A stretch of DNA of 64,000 nt from the NCBI GenBank assembly GCA_030248215.1, contig JASANG010001393.1:1-64000 (forward strand), written 5' to 3'. The notes below the pieces were generated by a model. That model did no database searches and was not told where the DNA came from. It saw nothing but the letters and a program-made list of their open reading frames with translations. Shown here in pieces: positions 49,326-62,056 of this stretch. The position numbers and the translations under genes are program-made. This DNA is from Enoplolaimus lenunculus (Eukaryota > Nematoda > Enoplea > Enoplida > Thoracostomopsidae). Numbering within the stretch: position 1 is the stretch's first letter; each line of letters opens with the position of its first letter.

Positions 49326-49415
49326 CTTCAAATTTGCAGCAAGATACACGTGTATGAATTAACATAACTTAACTTTAGTCAGCTGTCAAGCTTTGATGAG
49401 TGCGAGAAAACTGCA

Positions 49416-50184
49416 ATGAAGTTGCTCGTTCACAATTTTCTGAGTTCAAAGTTTCTTAAAGGAGTAGTCACGGGTTAGAATTGTATACTTTAGAGTTGGA
49501 AGTAGTCTATTTAGATATATTACGCGCTCAAAAAAGTATCACAGTACGATTTGCAAAAACAGAAGCCTGTGCAGTTTGTTAATTTTAAACAAAAGAGGAA
49601 AAAATAATTTAAAATTGGGATTTCAAAGATATTTCTATTTCTTTGCATTTGCACGGATTCCGCGAAAAGTGCAACAATGATAGTGGAATGTCTATGCTTG
49701 GACTTGGTTAAATACTTAATTATATATTTGTTATAAGAGGCTATCGTTTTTGAGTAAATCTGACATCCAGTGCAGTTTAGTTATTTTGGAGCAAATATAT
49801 AGTAATTAGTATATTTTGTTCAGTCTCAACTTTTCTTGAATTCTATTTATAGGATACCCTCTTCTTATAAAAGACGCTAAGGTCGAAGTGCAAGAATCAG
49901 AATATCAGCCTGAGTTTGTTAAACGAATGATGCAGAAAATTGAGTATCCCGTGCTAAAGTCAGCAGCAAAGTCATTGGGCCATGGCGATGGCCTTCCAGA
50001 ACAACTACCACCAAAAGAAGAATTGGAGCAAAACGAAAATTTACTGAAACAACTACATCATGTATTGCTATGTGTGGAAGTAACGGAAGGGGTCCTTGAA
50101 TGCCCTGAAATTCACAGACAATTTAAAATCACGAACGGTATTCCTAATATGCTCGCAAATGAAGATGAAGTTTCAAATGATTAA
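49416..50184 (+). CDS. TRMT112: TRMT112-like methyltransferase activator subunit
   Basis: TRMT112 is a small obligate partner that stabilises several SAM-dependent methyltransferases acting on tRNA, rRNA and the release factor eRF1 (for example ALKBH8, TRMT11, BUD23, METTL5 and HEMK2). There are two exons, 49,416-49,473 and 49,853-50,184, joined in phase 1 across a 379-bp intron. They give 129 residues against 125 in human. Exon 1 gives MKLLVHNFLSSKFLKGV, the characteristic N-terminus (human MKLLTHNLLSS). Exon 2 gives QPEFVKRMMQKIEYPVL, LLKQLHHVLLCVEVTEGVLE, and ECPEIHRQFKITNGIPNML, the family signature near the C-terminus. Start and stop are unambiguous. A variant poly(A) signal ATTAAA lies 4 bp after the TAA. 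The gene looks intact. A SINE-like repeat lies directly upstream. Confidence 0.93.
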
Positions 50185-50187
50185 CAT

Positions 50188-50193
50188 ATTAAA
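50188..50193 (+). promoter_or_regulatory. Variant polyadenylation signal ATTAAA after TRMT112
   Basis: ATTAAA occurs in 'catattaaagtttctg' right after the stop. A second candidate 'caattaaag' lies about 55 bp further and may be the real one. Confidence 0.35.
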
Positions 50194-50199
50194 GTTTCT

Positions 50200-51225
50200 G
50201 TTTTTGTGTTAATGTTCTGTTTGTCTTGAATCCGTGCGAATCAATTAAAGTTTGCACGTCTTACTTGCATTACATGCGCATGTTCAGTTATAAAACAGCT
50301 TTGATGTTCTTTCAACTGCATTTTCATGTGGAACTTGCATGTGTAAGTTCGGTCACAAAACAAAATATTCGCTGAAACTAATGCTTCTAAGTTTAATTCA
50401 CATGCGTGAACACAGTTTCAAATCGCTTGAATTTGCTGCACCTGCATTTTGATAAGTCAGTTGGAAACTGTGTTGCCTAACACTTCTTAAATTAATTAAG
50501 ACTTTTTGAATTTATCCAAAAAGCTTTAATTAATTCATATATATCAAACTTTTTTGGCATTACATAGTCTGGCGATGGTGTCGGAACTACTTTTGCATTT
50601 TTAAGCACTAAATAGATATTGTATCGGTATGAAAGTATTTTCAGGTCAAATTTCGAGTAAAGCCTTCGTTACGCGACACGTGAATGGTGATTGTGTTATC
50701 TGGAAAGAATTCTGCCAGCTGCATAATTGCGCTCTTTTAATGGGTTTCTACTATTTTTGTTGAAAACTGTGGTATGTATTTGAATCTTTAATCGCAAGTT
50801 AGAATAATTCATACAGCGTCAGAATCACTGCATCAAAGTTTGCATTGCAAAAGTAATTGCAACAAAGTGGCTTAGGGGAATGTTCAGCTATGTCGTCATC
50901 AAGCTTTGCGAAAAAACAGAAACAGTTCTTTAACAAAATTGAACTAATTACAAAAACACTCATTTGGAAATAACATTTTCAAAGACAAAGTTTCTAATAT
51001 ATATAAATCATTATAATTATTTTGCCAAAAACCGTGGAAATTCCGATTCCTGCATCATTGAATGCAGGAGCAGGAACAGGAATTGATTTTTGCAGGAATT
51101 TCGGCCGAAGCAAACTTTCGGTTGAACCCTAGTCATGAGGTTATCTATAATATGTAGCAGTTGATAGTATGTATTTGTGATTGTGTAAGAAAAGTCACAT
51201 TTTTGCCTAAACGAATTGAAATAAA
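50200..51225. other. Intergenic sequence downstream of TRMT112
   Basis: No gene. It contains repeated 'tgcatg(t/c)g(t/a)' and 'gcaacttgcat' words at 50,270-50,460. A transposon end at 51,040-51,130 has 'gcaggagcaggaacaggaat', finishing 'tttcggttgaaccctag', which belongs to the CAGGGTT-type terminal family. Confidence 0.5.
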
Positions 51226-51230
51226 ATTGT

Positions 51231-51672
51231 GATGTGCCGATATATACCAAAATGTTTGCCGATGCCGATTCTTATTTTGAAATTTTACCGATGCCGATTC
51301 CAACTTTGGTACACCAGTTTTTCTGTGGGACTAGATTAGAGAAAGCTAAAGCTTTACACAAATTTTTTTGCTTGGCTTAGGTTATATGCTCATTCTTACG
51401 CTTAGGCTTAGGCTTAGGAATATGCTTATAGTACTGTTCGGCCCCTGTTCTTTATATTGGCCCTAATCCATCATAAACGATTATAATTTTATAACAACGG
51501 TTATTTCAATTAATTTTTTCAAACACAAACGCAAGAGAGATAACAGTTTTCGTGCTGACTGTTATGTGCAAAAAGCATCAGCAAAAAACCAGCAAATTTT
51601 TGCAATGCCGATATTCACAAAAAGCGTCTATATATTACCGACGTCGATACAGATTAATAGGAACATCCCTAA
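51231..51672. mobile_element. Small DNA element with GATGCCGAT subterminal repeats
   Basis: The left end 'gtgatgtgccgatatatacc' is followed by 'gccgatgccgattc' words. The right end is near 'ccgacgtcgatac', then 'ggaacatccct'. The termini are weakly inverted (GTGATGTGCC against GGGATGTTCC). The interior has a TTAGGC array at about 51,395-51,415. Noncoding. Confidence 0.5.
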
Positions 51673-52440
51673 AATAAAACCAATTTAGCATTATCTGACC
51701 ATTCATTTTGTATAGTTGGTGTCCAGTCAACTAGGCACCCATGTGTTGATAATATTGTGTTTTAAGTCCGTTTTTCCATAACTGTATAAGTTTGTTGTAA
51801 TAAACTTGTGTTCACAGTAAATGTTGATAGTTTCTGACCATCTGGAGTGTGACTCTGTTTGAAAATCGAGGATGTTCAATTTTTTAAACCCCCACGCACA
51901 GAACAAATGTCTTGAATTTGACGCTGCCGTAATTCAAGGTTGAGATGGATATCTGGTCCCGGATCCGAAATTTGGTGTATTTCACAATCCGGTACTGGCA
52001 TTAAATTTTGTATTTTATCACCGATTTTTTGCAGGGTATAACCAGATATCAGTTTCCGGTTAAAATCTGTTTCCGTTAGGAAATAACGGCAATTCTGTTA
52101 TTTTTTACACTCAAGTTAGTTATAAATCACGTATATGTCTCAATTTTTCGTTACATATATTAGGCAATTGTTCGAAATGAAATAAAAACCACGAAATTCA
52201 TCAATAATCTTAAAAATTTCGAAGGATCCGCCATTTTTCTTTAAAATTTTAGAGAGACCGGTGAATATTTGCACGCCTCTATTCTTTTCGTTGAAAAAAC
52301 CATCTTACCGTATTCTTTTATGTCTAATTCACAATTAGACAATAGATTAAGTTGTTTAGCATCATTAATTTTTATTGTTACCTCTATTTCTTGAATACGA
52401 ATATTTTGTATACTAACTAATTTTTCTAGAGCTTTCTAAG
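51673..52440. other. Intergenic, fragments of CAGGGTGTAACC-type elements
   Basis: A left-end-like motif 'gcagggtataaccagatatc' at about 52,033 is followed by sequence similar to 8,235-8,530 and 36,086-36,400 (for example 'atcacgtatatgtctcaatt', 'tcttaaaaatttc', 'gcacgcctctattc'). It is an old partial copy. No gene. Confidence 0.55.
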
Positions 52441-52443
52441 TAG

Positions 52444-53668
52444 TAGTGATCGGCATCAGATATTTTTTCATATCCGGCAATTTTTGCAGAATATTTATCC
52501 GGATATCCAAAAAGAAATTTTCCATTTCGGATATCCGAAACTCAATTTTGCATTTTTTGAGTTTTCGAACCTCAATTTTCGTTTCTTAAAATAAGCAATT
52601 GTTTTAACTTGTTGTTCTAAAGGATGTGCCCTTAACCACAAGCTGATTATTATGAGCGTATGCGATACAATTCTAAAAATTGTTATTTATTAAGCAAGTG
52701 CTTCAAAAAACTACTGAATACTTGCATTGGCAACCTGAAATTGAATTGATTTGGCTTGTCCTCCGCCTGATTTAAACAGCTGCAAGAAAGATTCCATCCA
52801 ATGTCACCCTTCCCTCGAACTATGTATACATGAGTAAGGTAGGGAGCAGGGACCTTTTTTCATTATAGCACTAAACAATTTTGTGAAGAAAAATATTGTA
52901 AAGTAGGCAACTTATCATTTTATCAAAGTAAATTTCTGACTTAACTCCTACGCCGCCGCCCTCCCTTTGGATCTGCTTTCTCACTAGACCGAAATAAGGC
53001 TTAAGGAACATATATACTTTAACTTTTTGTTATCTTTATATGGACTGTTGTGGAAACAAACATGTATTCTCAACAGTTCAGAAGAGTGAATTGCGTCATT
53101 TTTGCGTTAGATGACTTGTTTAGCGCACCTAATTTACTACCAATTTTTTGCCGCGTAGAAGTTGATGTGCTTTACGGTACAGTGCCGTACGCACGGACGG
53201 CGCCGGACGTCATCGGAAGTATAGTGCCATCTATCTAATATTTATCTCAAACTCAAAAGACGAAGCGTTCGAACACTAAACTACGTTTCATACGCAAGGT
53301 CCACAACAGGACAGAGCTCATGACAGTTTTCTGACTAAGGTCTGAATGAATAGAAAATTTTCTTTCGTCAGGTACAGATACTTTTAACGGTGAAACAATG
53401 CAAAGTATTGCAAAACATTTTTAAACCATAAGTTAAGAAATCAAGATTTTAAATCATCATGGAACAATTATGCAAGAATGTGGTTTAATATTCTAACTGA
53501 AGTTCGGAAACAGAATTTCTTTCGTCAACTCCAGCTACTTTGGTGGTAAAATCATGCAAATTATTCCAAAAAATTTTTGGAATAGCATTTCGGATATCCG
53601 GATACACGTTTCTTTTCGGATACATATCCGGATATTTTTCATATCCGGATATCTGGTGCCCATCTATA
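52444..53668. mobile_element. hAT-like nonautonomous element, 20-bp inverted ends, 8-bp target duplication
   Basis: The left 20 bp, 'tagtgatcggcatcagatat', and the complement of the right end, 'tatagatgggcaccagatat', match at 16 of 20 positions. Both ends carry runs of 'ggatatccggat' words. The flanks 'ctaagtag' and 'ctgagtag' match at 7 of 8 positions. It is about 1.2 kb, and no transposase frame is found. Ends of the form (C)AGAGATGGGCA with TATCCGGATA subterminal repeats are typical of hAT elements. Confidence 0.75.
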
Positions 53669-53976
53669 CTGAGTAGGCATATATTTCCACATACATTTTG
53701 TATCATGGTCCGTGCTTGGCACCTATAAAGCTTGCCAATGCGGAAGCTTATCGTGTCAAAGTGGCAGGCTCATATTTAAAATAGGCCCAATGCTTAATAA
53801 AACATTTTCTAGCTATTGCATGTATTCTTAATTCTGAAATTGCACACATTTCCTGAAAATTGCTACAAGAGTAAATTAAGCTTGAATTTGAACCTGCAAA
53901 TACCGGAAGAAGTAAAACATTTTCCGTGATATTGCTAGTAATAACTGGTTGTTTACAGACGAATATTACAGTAAAC

Positions 53977-54374
53977 CAGGATGCAACCGGCATTCCGGTT
54001 CCTGGGGAGAAATCCGGTATTTTTCACTATCTGGTTCCGCTAATAAGTCTGGTATTTTTCACCGGAATTTTCCGTTATTTTGGGTATTGAAAATTTGTAT
54101 GATTCAAAATTATTTGCATATTCAAACTTATTTTTCTAAAATTGTGTGAACGTGTATTGCTAAAGTTTTCAATTTGTTCATGCTCCCATTTAGCATACGT
54201 TTCCGCCTATACTGCATTTGTTATAGGTTTTGGCATTAATGGCGTGTTTACACCATTAAAAGCAACAAAATAGCGTTAAAAAGGAATTTTTCGGAAACAG
54301 GCATTTTCAGTTTTTCGGTTCCTTTATTTTTTAACTTTTCGGTTCATGTATTTTACGATTCCGGTTGCACGCTG
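53977..54374. mobile_element. CAGGGTGCAACCGG-family small DNA element
   Basis: The left end is 'caggatgcaaccggcattcc' and the right end '...cgattccggttgcacgctg'. Words 'ttccggt' and 'ggaattttccg' lie near both termini. It is about 398 bp and noncoding. Confidence 0.65.
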
Positions 54375-54558
54375 CAGACAGTAACCGGTGTTTTTCACTT
54401 CGGTCCGAGATTTTGTAATTCCTGTTGTACCCTTGGTCATCTTGTAGTTAGAAGTTTACGCAGAATCTTCCAGGGATTTCGCTGAAGACTAAGATATCGT
54501 TTTGATTGAATTGCTCTTTGAACAGCAACACTTGTTTACCAGTCGTAGTGGGGCTACA

Positions 54559-55490
54559 TTTATTGAGCGAAGCTCAAACCCACGTAAGCCAGTAAGGTAA
54601 TATGCAAATTAGTTATTAGCTAACTATTCATTTATCGGTTTTGGAGGTTTGAAAGCAATTTCCTCAGATTACTCGCACCCAAAAACCCTTCAGCCACCCT
54701 AATAATTATTGGAATAATTTAATTTAAAAGTCCTAATTTTGTCTTGTCAATTAAGCTAATATGTAAATTAGCTATAGCTAACTATTCAGTTATCGGTTTT
54801 GGAGGTTTGTAAACAATTTATTCAGATTCCTCGCACCAAAAACCTTCAGTAACCCCTAATAATTATTGAAATAATTTAAAAAGTCCTAGTTTTGTCTTGT
54901 CAATTAAGCTAATATGCAAATTAGCTATTAGCTAACTATTCAATTATCGGTTTTGGATGTTTGTAAACAATTTATTCAAATTCCTCGCACCTAAAAACCC
55001 TTTAGTGCTGAAATTATATTGCGACTAACCTTAAAAATTAGTGAAATATTGTAAAAAGTCCTAATTTAGGCTTATAAACTATGCTAATTATCTATTAGCT
55101 AACTGCTCAATTATCGGTTTTGGAGGTTTGTAAACAATCTTCACAGATTCCTCGCACCCAAAAATCCTTTAATGCTAAAATTAGATTGCTTCTAACTGTA
55201 ATAATTAGTGAAATATTGTGGAAAGTCCTAATTTAGGCTTAGTTAATTATGCAAATTAGCCTGTAGCTAATGAACGGCTTAAAATTTTAAAACCCCAATG
55301 CGAGTTTAACACCCCAGGATAATTGGCTTTCAAACAAAAAAGTTTATCAAACTCGGTATAGTCGTTCCTGAGATACTTTTCGGACGGACAGACGGACAGA
55401 CGGACATCCACCTTGCGACCCCCAAATACAAAACATAAAACGCTTCGCGAAACTCCGAGCTTCGCTCGAAGTTTCGCTTCGCTCAATAAA
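54559..55490. mobile_element. Inverted-repeat element with internal 160-bp tandem repeats, next to the GTF2H4 start
   Basis: A perfect 15-bp inverted terminal repeat, TTTATTGAGCGAAGC, opens at 54,559 and closes at 55,490. Inside are about four tandem units of 150-175 bp (54,598-55,260). Each contains 'taattaagctaatatgcaaa', 'ttagctaactattc', 'atcggttttggaggtttg' and 'cctcgcaccc'. A right-hand segment has 'cggacggacagacggacaga' and a nested hairpin 'gagcttcgctcgaagtttcg'. Noncoding. The element ends 67 bp before the GTF2H4 ATG, so it must overlap or adjoin that gene's promoter or 5' UTR. Confidence 0.75.
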
Positions 55491-55557
55491 CGAACTTACA
55501 TCTAGCACTTGATAATATCCAACGAAACAACAACGTTTAAATTGATATGCACGAGCA

Positions 55558-58500
55558 ATGGTGCCGAAGCCGAAAAATTTCATCGCTCCTTTGCTTGATT
55601 ATTTATCGAATTTGCCAAACGATACGAAGTCGGAATTGTATAAAGAACCGTCTGGTTGTGTTGCGTTATTTAGGTTGGTCATGTAATGTATCCAGAGTTG
55701 GACATTACCCGCGGGTAATCAAGGGTCGGGTAAAAAATTTCTGGCGCGGGTATACCCACCGGTAAAGATTTGTATCTCACGGGTAAAAAAATTGGCAGTT
55801 CTTACCCGTGCCAACTTTCTATGTGTTAACGTGCAAAACATGTGCTAGTAACTAATGTAGTGACCCGATGAAGCAGGGGAACTGACATTTATTTGGCTTC
55901 TCCAGAGGGTACCCCCTGTGATTCGGTTACAGACTGATATTTATTTTTACCCGCCGTCCGTCGCCCTTCGTTACTGATATATATCCAGTAATGCAACTAA
56001 CGAAAACGGACACCGATTTTTCCGGATACGGATACGGATATCCGGTTACACCCTGGAAAATAGTCATCTGATATTCATACTAGCCAAATATTGATAAAAA
56101 CAACGCATGTTGGTGGAATATATTAAGCAGGGTTGTGATGCCATCATTCAGCTAATGAGGGGACGTGAACTACTTCGAGTAAGCTTGCAGATGTTACGTA
56201 ACGTCTTATGATCTGTTTTGCTTCTAGTGAGATGCTGTGCAATGTTATACCGGTGCTTCATTTAGTTGGGTTTCAAATGTTGTTGTTTCTAGTTTATACT
56301 TATGTTTTACGTTTTACAGATGTGTAGAAGATGTATGTCAACAGCTTATTCTTCGGATGGTATATATTGGGGTTGCTCTTCCGTTATCGCTAATTCGTAG
56401 CTGGTTCAATGTGAAGCATCAAAAGTAGGCGATTTTTTTGAGAAACCTAATGTGTGGCTGGCCTACGCTCAGTATTCTCACCTGTGTGTAGAATCTATTG
56501 TCTTGTTTGCTAAATTTAGGTACCACCATTTAGTAATATGTTTTGAAACAGATGGACAATTTTAGCAGGGTATCTAGCATTTTAGTTTTGAAACATTTCG
56601 TCTGCAATTTATGTCCACAATGTTCTGGAAAGGGTGCGAACGTGACGTATGATTGTAAGAACTAGTAAAATTTTGCGAGCGAAAACCAAAAGGCAACTTT
56701 AGTGCTAAACCGTAATAAAGAATTTTGATTTGATTCCTGTTGATGCTCCTAGGCCAGGGTTTCCACATCTTTGATCCGCCAGTGGATACCACAAATTTGA
56801 GATTACGGTCATTCGTCTAATTGTTTACTGCATGTAACTGGAATTAAGGAAAGTGGAAGATAGCCTTAAAGATCTCATCAAATTGTGTATTGTTGTTGAT
56901 CAACGAACTTCAAATGCCGCTGAACCTCACTATCAGCTAAACGAAGCGTTTGGTACCGGACTGAAAACTGCATTTAGTGACATGTACGTCATTATAATGT
57001 GTGAAGTATTGCGAACATGAGTGCTTTTTTTGTTAACAATCGTCTTACGCTCTTTTTTGAGCTGAATTACTTGTTATATAAACGCAGACATCAAATGTTA
57101 TCTCGAACACAATGGTAACAGTCCCAATTTGATAACGTTTATGACGAAAAAATATAATGAAAATTCAAAAAACCCGTTGCCCTCGATTGAAGCGTAACGT
57201 GGTATATACGTAACTGCAAAGAAACGTAACGAAATGTGTAAAGGCTTGTAAAATTTGGCCTTTGACCAAAAATTTAGCTATTAATGTTGTTATAGGAATT
57301 TGATCTGCCCTTTAACTGAAGTCACTGTCGAAGGAAAACAGAATCGAAGCGTGGATGAGCTTTCTGAGTATGGAAAAGAGAGATGGGAAGTAAGTTTTTT
57401 GATTCTGATTAAAATTAGTAATTGAATTGATTTGTTTTGGTTAAAATTATGCAAGATTTGGTTTCAAACTAATTATACGCGGTTTTATGCTGTTAGAACT
57501 TGATAGTATCACAGGAAAAACCTGCTATTGACATTGTACCTGCAATATATTTCAATAGGATGCACCTTGCTGGTTACAAGAGGCTTGGTAGTTCGATTTT
57601 TTAAACATTCATTCACGTATTTAGTTGAGCAGAGTTATTATTTTTGCGTTTACGAAGTACTGCTTATTTATTTGAGATATGAAATTATCTCTAGTACTAT
57701 ATACATCACAATATGATTGCAATGAAAAAAAGAAACGGATTTGGTCTAACCACGAGGCGATAATGACCTTTGACAAGAGTGAGCAACTGAGAAATATTCC
57801 GCGGTACTAAATGCAATACCGCGTTTTTTCTCGACCCCTTCACTTTTGGGAGTCGATCTCGCTAGCTATAGTGTTATTTGGCTGAAAAAAGTTTATAAAT
57901 TATAAAAGTAGCATTTTCTATTGCTGTGAATATATCCCATGTCTACGTCTATTACGCAACTTTACCTTCTCCTTATAAATGGGCGTATGTTAAAAATGCA
58001 ACGCGTGCTGTGTAAATTTCTTTGTAGGCGGAATGTACCCAGTCGCATGCACTTGTGGTAACCTATATTATCCGCTCTTGCTTTAACCACAGTGGATGGT
58101 CACTTGTTACCCAAGGATATGCAACTGAACACTTTCTGTCAAGGAAAGATTGTTTTCTGCGCGAGTTGTGTTTTTCCGACCACAAAATTTGGAAGGTGGT
58201 GGGTAATGTTTAAATAGGATAATGTTCTTCATATACAGCTGCGTAAACGGTGGTCCGGATATGTTTTGAGAGTATCTAGTAGCGACGAGCAATAACACTA
58301 CGTGCTTATAGATTTGTATCTTGAAACTAAGCCAGTTGCATGTTCTTGTATAAAAGTGATCGCTACTCATGGTTTAACCAATTATACTTGCTTTAACCAC
58401 AGTGGATGATCACTTGTTACCCAAGGATATGCAACTGAACACTTTCTGTCAAGGAAAGATTGTTTTCTGCGCGAGTTGTGTTTTTCCGACCACAAAATTT

Positions 58501-61500
58501 GGAAGGTGGTGGGTAATGTTTAAATAGGATAATGTTCTTCATATACAGCTGCGTAAACGGTGGTCCGGATATGTTTTAAGAGTATCTAGTAGCGACGAGC
58601 AATAACACTACGTGCTTATAGATTTGTATCTTGAAACTAAGCCAGTTGCATGTTCTTGTATAAAAGTGATCGCTACTCATGGTTTAACCAATTATAGACT
58701 ATTGCACTTTGATTTTTGTTGGATATTTTTTAAGACTTTTATGTTTTATATGTTTTAGTGTATATTAAATTATTTAACTCATGCTGGAGACTCAACAGGC
58801 CAAATTAGCACAGAATGCTGTGAAGTGCTGCAGTCGTCAGATTTTATTAGAATGTAAGTATTTTGAAACAGTTTTCTTTGTATAAATTCGTTAGCCTGCG
58901 AACGTTCTCTTGCATTTCAATTGCATTAACCAGTGGTTTCTTTCATATTAATTACATGCGCCTGCTTTTGAATGTGTAAAATACGAAGGAGTTTCTTTAT
59001 TTTTAAGATACTTCGTGTTTATTCAACGGAACTGAGTCGTTTCAAAACGTTATTAGGTACTTTCGTGAGACTGACATTTTAGTATCTGTAAGTGGAGATG
59101 TTTTGTCTTTATAACTTTTAGTGACTGAGATTATTATTTAAATAGCCGTTTTGATATTTTAAGTCATTATATTGGTTTTGTTTTAGAGAAAATAAAGACA
59201 CAAACGCCGTGGAAATCACTTCGAAGGGTTTCCAGTTTTTGCTTATGGACACACATTTGCAAATTTGGAATTATTTGATTTTGTATTTGAAATATACTCA
59301 GGTAACTGCGTTTATTGGTTTATAATATATAATATACGTATTTTCGATATGCATAATTGATATTATTTTCGTAACATTTTGTAACAAAATCATTGCATTC
59401 GTTTCACCGCTTTTAGTTTACATATTATTTTTAGAAACAAGGAGGCGATGTCATGGAATATTTAAAACTTCTATTTCGACTTGCGTTTACTCAACTTGGA
59501 AAGGTAAGGATTAGTGTTTGAGATACAGCTGTTTTGTCGACTGTTATTGTGAATACTGCAGTCGCGACTATATTCCCGGTGATTGCGACCTGCTCAAAGT
59601 CGCAATTTCCGAGAGATTGTGGTTAAACTTAAGCCTGTGTAGTCAATGAGTGTATTATTGTATTTAAGTAGACAGATGTGGTACAGTTGCCATTATCTTT
59701 ATGTTAAGTTGTACATATACCTACGTATAATGAGATTTCTTGCATAAGTTGGTTTTGAGAAAAATAGGTCTATCACTTGTGGGCATTTGTGTAGTCAGCA
59801 AACGGTTCAACATTATAATTTATGGTACAAAGCGAATTCACAAAATTTCAATTTTAGTTTACAGCCACAGAACAAAATTAAGTGCGCATTGATCACGGTT
59901 GTGCATCTTGCACCCGGTATCATGGTTTAGGTTAGTTCGTAATCGTGATTAGCGCCGTGTTTGAAACGCAACTGCGATGGTACTTTATTCTGCGCGTGGC
60001 TGTATGTATGTATGTATGGATTTAATGAATTTCTGAGCTTGATTTTTATATTTTTATGTCAGGCATACTCAAGCGAGTTTTTTGATCAGTCATTGCAAAA
60101 CTCGCTGCAACATTTACGAGAAATTGGAGTTATTTTTCAGACAAAGGTTAGTCTTCTCGGCAGAAAAACAGAAGATTGCAAATAGACTTTTCATAATTTA
60201 TTCGATAGTAACCTTTTCTACTGTATTTCTGTGAAAATAATCTGCTTATTTCTTGTAGATGTATGTATATATTTTGAAATCGAAAACATATCTGGCTGGT
60301 AATGTCGGAGTCGAGCCAGTACGGATTGGTTAATATTTAGCCGATATTTTGTGCTAGTCTTTAGATAATTTGCCATTACATTTTGAGCCTATATTGAGTA
60401 AAAGTAAACGATTGATTAATAATTGATAATTAAAATCGCGAAGCTTCTGATTAAACAAAATGCTTGTTTCAGCAATTTTTTAGCTAAAAGCATATTCTGG
60501 TGAATTTATTTTGTTTTGTGTCCAGCGGCATAGTCTTGCGGTTGGATGGCAGGAACTACAGTCACACATACAAAATAAGAATATATTATATATATTATTA
60601 TAATATACACTAGAGACGCGCATGCAATATTTAATGTATGTGTGTCTTACATTTTTTGATTTGTATTACGCTTTATTGATATGTTATTAATTTTCCAGCG
60701 CAAATCAATGCGTTTTATGCCGACGCCTATTGCTGTTAATCTGCTGAACGATAACATAAAGAAGTTGTTTAATGATTCTGTTGGAAGTGCAGGCAGCATT
60801 GTGGTTGAAACTAATTTTAGGGTCTACGCGTACACTGGTAAATAATTATTTGTTCGGATCAATTTCGTCAAAACAACCTTAAACCATAAGTTTGCTATGT
60901 CGTTTTTGTTTATAGTAAAATTTTCATTTTGTTTTTAACTGTTGGGATCTTTGTCAATATTTTGATGATAAAATAAGAGGTGTCGTATTAATATAAGCAT
61001 AATGTATAACATTTTAGATTCTCCACTCCAGCTTGCTATAATCTCAACATTCTGTGATATGATGTACAGGTATAATACACACTACAACCTAGTGCTGCGA
61101 ATTGTTTTAACCAAGAGTGGATTATCGCTGTTGTTCTGTACGGTACAACAGGGCGCGTTGTATTTTTGCAGTACTCCCCCATCCTGATTAGGGAGGTAGT
61201 CATCATGTATACCACACAGTAAACATAGGTTTGAAGAATAATACATCGGAGCCACTTGAAATTGAATTAAATATTAGTGCAACGTACCGTGGCGCTAAAT
61301 AAAGGAGTGTCGGCCGAAAACAAAATGTATTGGGTACATTCTTTTATACACAGCTTGTATACTCAGTTGCACAGTCTTGTCATAATCCACTCTTGTTTTA
61401 ACTGAGCGGAACAGTTTTGTAATACATTGTCTTTAATAATTAATAAAATTATATACGTTACCACATCGTCAAAGCTGAGTATGGAGCCTACATAAAGCTG

Positions 61501-62056
61501 AAAACGTTATTAAGAGGATCTATCATTGAGTTTTGGTACTTGCTATAGCGATAACCGATTTCGAGAAAGTTGATATTGTATGTATTTTCTGTTGCTTTGC
61601 TGCAAATTGCATTGTATTAATATTTACATATATTATCTCAGGTTTCCAAATATGTCAGTTGGTCTCCTTAGCCGAGAATCAGTGAGAAAAGCTTTGCAAA
61701 CTGGAATAACAGCCCAAGAGGTGAGCCGGCCATGTAGATTGTATTGAGAAAAATTGTTTTTGCACTAAAATTAAATTGTTCGGCAATTTGAATTATATTT
61801 ATACAGTTTGTTCACTTGTAACTAGTTTGGCACAACGCGGTGGTACATGCCTTTTTATGTTTTGTAGATTATTGAATTTCTACGTAGCAATTGTCATGAT
61901 GAAATGTTGAAGCAAACGCCGTCAATCCCGCAAACAGTTAGTGATCAGTTGCGATTATGGGAGCTGGAACGTGACCGATTTCAGTTTACTGACAGCGTTC
62001 TGTATTCTCAATTTTTGACCCACGATGAATTTAGCTTGGTTCGAGACTACGCGCAG
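55558..62056 (+). CDS. GTF2H4: TFIIH subunit 4 (p52/Tfb2), 3' end not visible
   Basis: p52 is a core TFIIH subunit that anchors and stimulates the XPB helicase/translocase in transcription initiation and nucleotide excision repair. Twelve exons: 55558-55673, 56320-56424, 56849-56983, 57296-57389, 58759-58853, 59187-59301, 59435-59503, 60063-60146, 60699-60837, 61018-61069, 61642-61720 and 61868-62056. All phases join, giving about 424 codons. Recognisable blocks are LLDYLSNLPNDTKSELY, ERW, EITSKGFQFLLMDTHLQIWN, NSLQHLREIGVIFQTK, SIVVETNFRVYAYT, RESVRKALQTGITAQEIIEF and MLKQTPSIPQTVSDQLRLWE, then ERDRFQFTDSVLYSQFL. The start was chosen as the ATG giving MVPKPKNFIAPLLDYL. The C-terminal exon (about 40 residues, the p8/TTDA-binding end) is not found before the LINE that starts near 62.48 kb. 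It probably lies beyond the right edge. Confidence 0.93.
55680..56060. other. GTF2H4 intron 1 with transposon fragments
   Basis: 'agagttggacattacccgcg' followed by 'cgcgggtatacccaccgg' looks like one element end. 'cggatacggatatccggtt' followed by 'acaccctgg' at 56,025-56,056 is a CAGGGTGTAACCGG-type end on the opposite strand. No full element could be closed. Confidence 0.5.
58077..58696 (+). repeat. Nearly perfect 310-bp tandem duplication in GTF2H4 intron 4
   Basis: Copy 1 is 58,077-58,386 and copy 2 is 58,387-58,696. Both begin 'cttgctttaaccacagtgga' and end 'tggtttaaccaattata'. I see two single-base differences (gatgg/gatga and ttttgag/ttttaag). It is noncoding; the 87-codon minus-strand frame through it shows no domain. 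It is a very young duplication or an assembly duplicate. Confidence 0.95.

Noticed and set aside
54598-55260. Four spaced repeats considered as a CRISPR-like array
   Set aside because: The units of about 160 bp diverge along their whole length, there is no constant-length spacer pattern, and the context is a eukaryotic transposon.
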